Origin: Pseudo-nitzschia pungens
Taxonomy: Eukaryota; Bacillariophyta; Bacillariophyceae; Bacillariales; Bacillariaceae
Direction: 5' to 3'
Assembly: GCA_037355855.1 (NCBI GenBank)
Contig: CM074759.1
Coordinates: 8,618,001-8,682,000, forward strand
DNA length: 64,000 bases
The notes below the pieces were generated by a model that saw only the letters and a list, made by a program, of their open reading frames with translations, was not told the DNA's origin and made no database searches. A program made the position numbers and the translations under genes. Positions 61,680 to 64,000 of the stretch are shown piece after piece (the stretch's first letter is position 1; every line of letters begins with the position of its first letter).

Positions 61680-62560
61680 TACTGGAAGGGCCTAGCATCC
61701 TGTCTAGCATCTTGTTTAGTATGCCCGTTTAATTCTATAAAGTTCCGTTTTTTCCTTAGTAGCACCCTATATCTCCAATAAAATAGGGGTACTAAGAGTT
61801 GAGGTATGTAGATCTGGTACAAATCCTACTGGAAGGGCCTAGCATCCTGTCTAGCATCCTGTTTAGTATTGCCTTTTTGGTTCTACAGTTCCGTCCTTAT
61901 CTTAGCATCCTGTCTATTTTGTAATATAGCACTGCTAAGAATTGGGGTATGTAGATCTGGTACAAATCCTACTGGAAGGGCCTAGCATCCTGTCTAGCAT
62001 CCTGTTTAGTACTATCGCCTTGTGTTTTGTTCTTTAGTTCCATCCTTATCTTAGCATCCTGTCACTGCTAAGAATTGGGGTATGTAGATCTGGTACAAAT
62101 CCTACTGGAAGGGCCTAGCATACTGTCTAGCATCCTGTTTAGTATCGCCTTTTTGGTTCTACAGTTCCGTCCTTATCTTAGCATCCTGTCTATCTTATAA
62201 TACAGCGTTGCTAAGAATAGGGGTATTTAGATCTGGTACAAATCCTACTTGAAGGGCCTAGCATCCTTTCTAGCATCCTGTCTAGCATCCTGTCTAGCAT
62301 CCTGTTTAATATCGCCTTTTTGGTTCTTCAGTTCTGTTCTTATCTTAGCATCCTGTATATCTTCTGATATAGGGCTGCTAAGAGTTGGGGTATGTAGATC
62401 TGGTACAAATCCTACTGGAAGGGCCTAGCATACTGTCTAGCATCCTGTTTAGTATCGCCTTTTTCGTTCTTCAGTTCTGCTCTTATCTTAGCATCCTGTA
62501 TATCTTCTGATATAGGGATGCTAAGAGTTGGGGTATGTAGATCTGGTACAAATCCTACTT
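61680..62560. repeat. 140-bp satellite array, right block
   Basis: About six to seven units with CTAGCATCCTGTCTAGCATC and GGGGTATGTAGATCTGGTAC hallmarks, continuing the unit cut at 28149. The first unit starts ACTGGAAGGGCC, completing the CAAATCCTACT at 28140-28149. Confidence 0.9.
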
Positions 62561-64000
62561 ACAATTCATACGGTAAAATAAATCCCTAAAAAACAAGGGA
62601 ATTTAAACATGACCATTCTATCCAATGAGATTAGGTAAAGCAAATCCCTAAAAAACAAGCAAAATTAAAACTCATCCAGGCAAGAGGCCGTGAATAGCTG
62701 GCTACAACTCCACTACCCCCAGAGGTCCAATAAGCCTTAGCTTTCTGCTGCTGGTGGTTTGAACATAGACACAATTGAAGTTCAATGCAAGAAGGTAAAT
62801 TATCGCTTCATTCCACAAACAATGCGTTTTCTCATGCAGTAAACCTTAACTGTAACTACGTAGTCGTAGACCAAAAACATGAGAATAACAAGTAAGGTTA
62901 GGAGTACTGTACGGTACTAACTTGCCGGTAGGTAAGGTTTCTGGTACACGTCATGTGATCATTCATTGTTTAGCATTACTGTATGACAATTTTTTTTTGA
63001 AAAATCCATTTCAGTTCGTAACCTTACGAGTAAACCTTTACTTGTACTGTTTTCATTATGTTGTAGTCTCAGATGATGGAAGCGGAGGACAGACGGGACA
63101 GCAAACAAGGTGAAACGGTATGTAAGGTGAAGGTTTACCGGTAAGGTTACTTAGGAAGATATGTTCTCCTAATAAGGTTAACCTTACTTCCGACTCCTCT
63201 TTTTATCTTGAATTACGAACGCTGTGGTAAAATCTTACGAAGTACTTACAAGGTAAGTTAAGGTACTCGTACCGTAAGGTTTTTACGAGGAACTTTACCT
63301 TGCGTACAAGTTCTTGTTTTTCCATGTCGGCGTCCATCATAAAACAAAACGATGAAATTGCCGATACGCCGCTGTTACGAATGCGTGTAAAAAAACAACA
63401 ACAGGTCACGCATCACGGTTCAGTTCGTGTATTGTTGACAGCCGATTAATACAACGCTCGGGAATACGGCAGAGGAGATTTGCGGTGAAACACGGTGAAA
63501 CCGGGTCGATTGCAATGGGTTGGATTGGATTGATACACGTGCATTCCGTTTTATTTGTTCCGCACGGCACGAAAAAGCTCTCTCGCGTGTGTATTCGGAT
63601 AGTTCCCAAACCATACTATACTACACCAGACGCCGAGTACGGCGGGGGACTCACTTTATGTCACACTGCGATACGGAAGCACCGGCTTTTTCGTTGCGTG
63701 TTTGTTGTTCCACGAGAGCGGTTGGAGTGACGAGGCCTACAAAACTTGCACCGCCACTGTCAGTGCTTGTATGATATTCTTCCTATCTTTCGATGGGAGT
63801 TCGGAAAGAATTGCATTGTGTCAGTAGTAGCAGCAGTAGTAGAACAGGCAGAGAGAGCGAAATACCTCGTGTAGAAACGGCTAGTCCTGATTCTCTTCCG
63901 AGCGAAACGTCCGGTACTATTATATCTTCTGCGCGTGGACACGGTGTTCTCTGGCATTGGTGTTTTCTGCTTATCAATTCTTTATTCGGTATGCTGCGTA
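62561..64000. other. Intergenic sequence, no supported gene
   Basis: Includes an 18-bp direct repeat AAATCCCTAAAAAACAAG (about 62580 and 62643), several AAGGTTTACCGGTAAGGTTA-type motifs (63100-63300) and short open frames on both strands near 63400-63980 that are not convincing. A gene could begin here and continue past the window, but nothing recognisable is seen. Confidence 0.4.

Noticed and set aside
63400..63980. Short overlapping frames near the right edge
   Set aside because: Below 90 codons, on both strands, with no domain or composition signal.
1..64000. tRNA or rRNA genes
   Set aside because: No cloverleaf with convincing A and B boxes or rRNA core sequence was recognised by eye; a covariance-model search would be needed to exclude them.

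Overview
This is a repeat-dominated window of a nuclear eukaryotic genome, most likely from a diatom. The inference rests on CoDi-like Copia pol fragments, a Ty3/Gypsy element, a LINE-like element with a FVDDTD reverse transcriptase plus RNase H, GT-AG splicing, and the absence of bacterial gene organisation. The species cannot be named from sequence alone.

Only two host genes are supported, both near the left edge: a divergent short-chain dehydrogenase/reductase (552-1895, +) and an unrecognised 228-residue basic protein (6849-7535, -). The last 1.4 kb holds no gene that I can support.

The rest, from about 9.1 kb to 62.6 kb, is one nested transposon cluster in a satellite locus built from a 38-bp and a roughly 140-bp repeat. 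The layers can be peeled by target-site duplications. (1) Copia element A (9378-17590, TSD CTTC) sits in the 38-bp satellite. (2) A Ty3/Gypsy element (19037-26829, TSD ACTGG, minus strand) sits in the 140-bp satellite and itself carries a 2.0-kb LINE-tailed non-autonomous insert (21059-23087) with a 21-bp TSD. (3) Copia element B begins at 28150 and ends at 61679 (TSD TACT) and looks like a tandem LTR-internal-LTR-internal-LTR array. (4) Its first LTR is broken by a LINE (28246-52441) whose 5' half (ORF1 and endonuclease, + strand) is inverted relative to its 3' half (RT, RNase H, zinc finger, - strand), the signature of twin priming. (5) Inside the LINE's C-terminal CCHC zinc-finger codons lies a 15,705-bp DNA transposon (29238-44942) with perfect 24-bp terminal inverted repeats and an AA duplication; removing it restores the zinc-finger reading.

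That large DNA transposon is the most interesting object. It encodes a 1069-residue DDE-type transposase resembling the Plavaka/CACTA group (minus), a Cys-rich coiled-coil protein (plus), a very acidic repeat protein (minus), and a two-exon 513-residue protein with a 116-nt GT-AG intron (minus). Its ends carry clustered TCGCGACCC motifs, as subterminal transposase-binding repeats would. Several private tandem arrays (181 bp, 60 bp, CGACGACGATTT-type) separate the genes.

The left end (2.4-4.5 kb) holds an older, decayed version of the same mixture: satellite-like sequence, a reverse-oriented Copia solo LTR, and a LINE 3' tail inside it.
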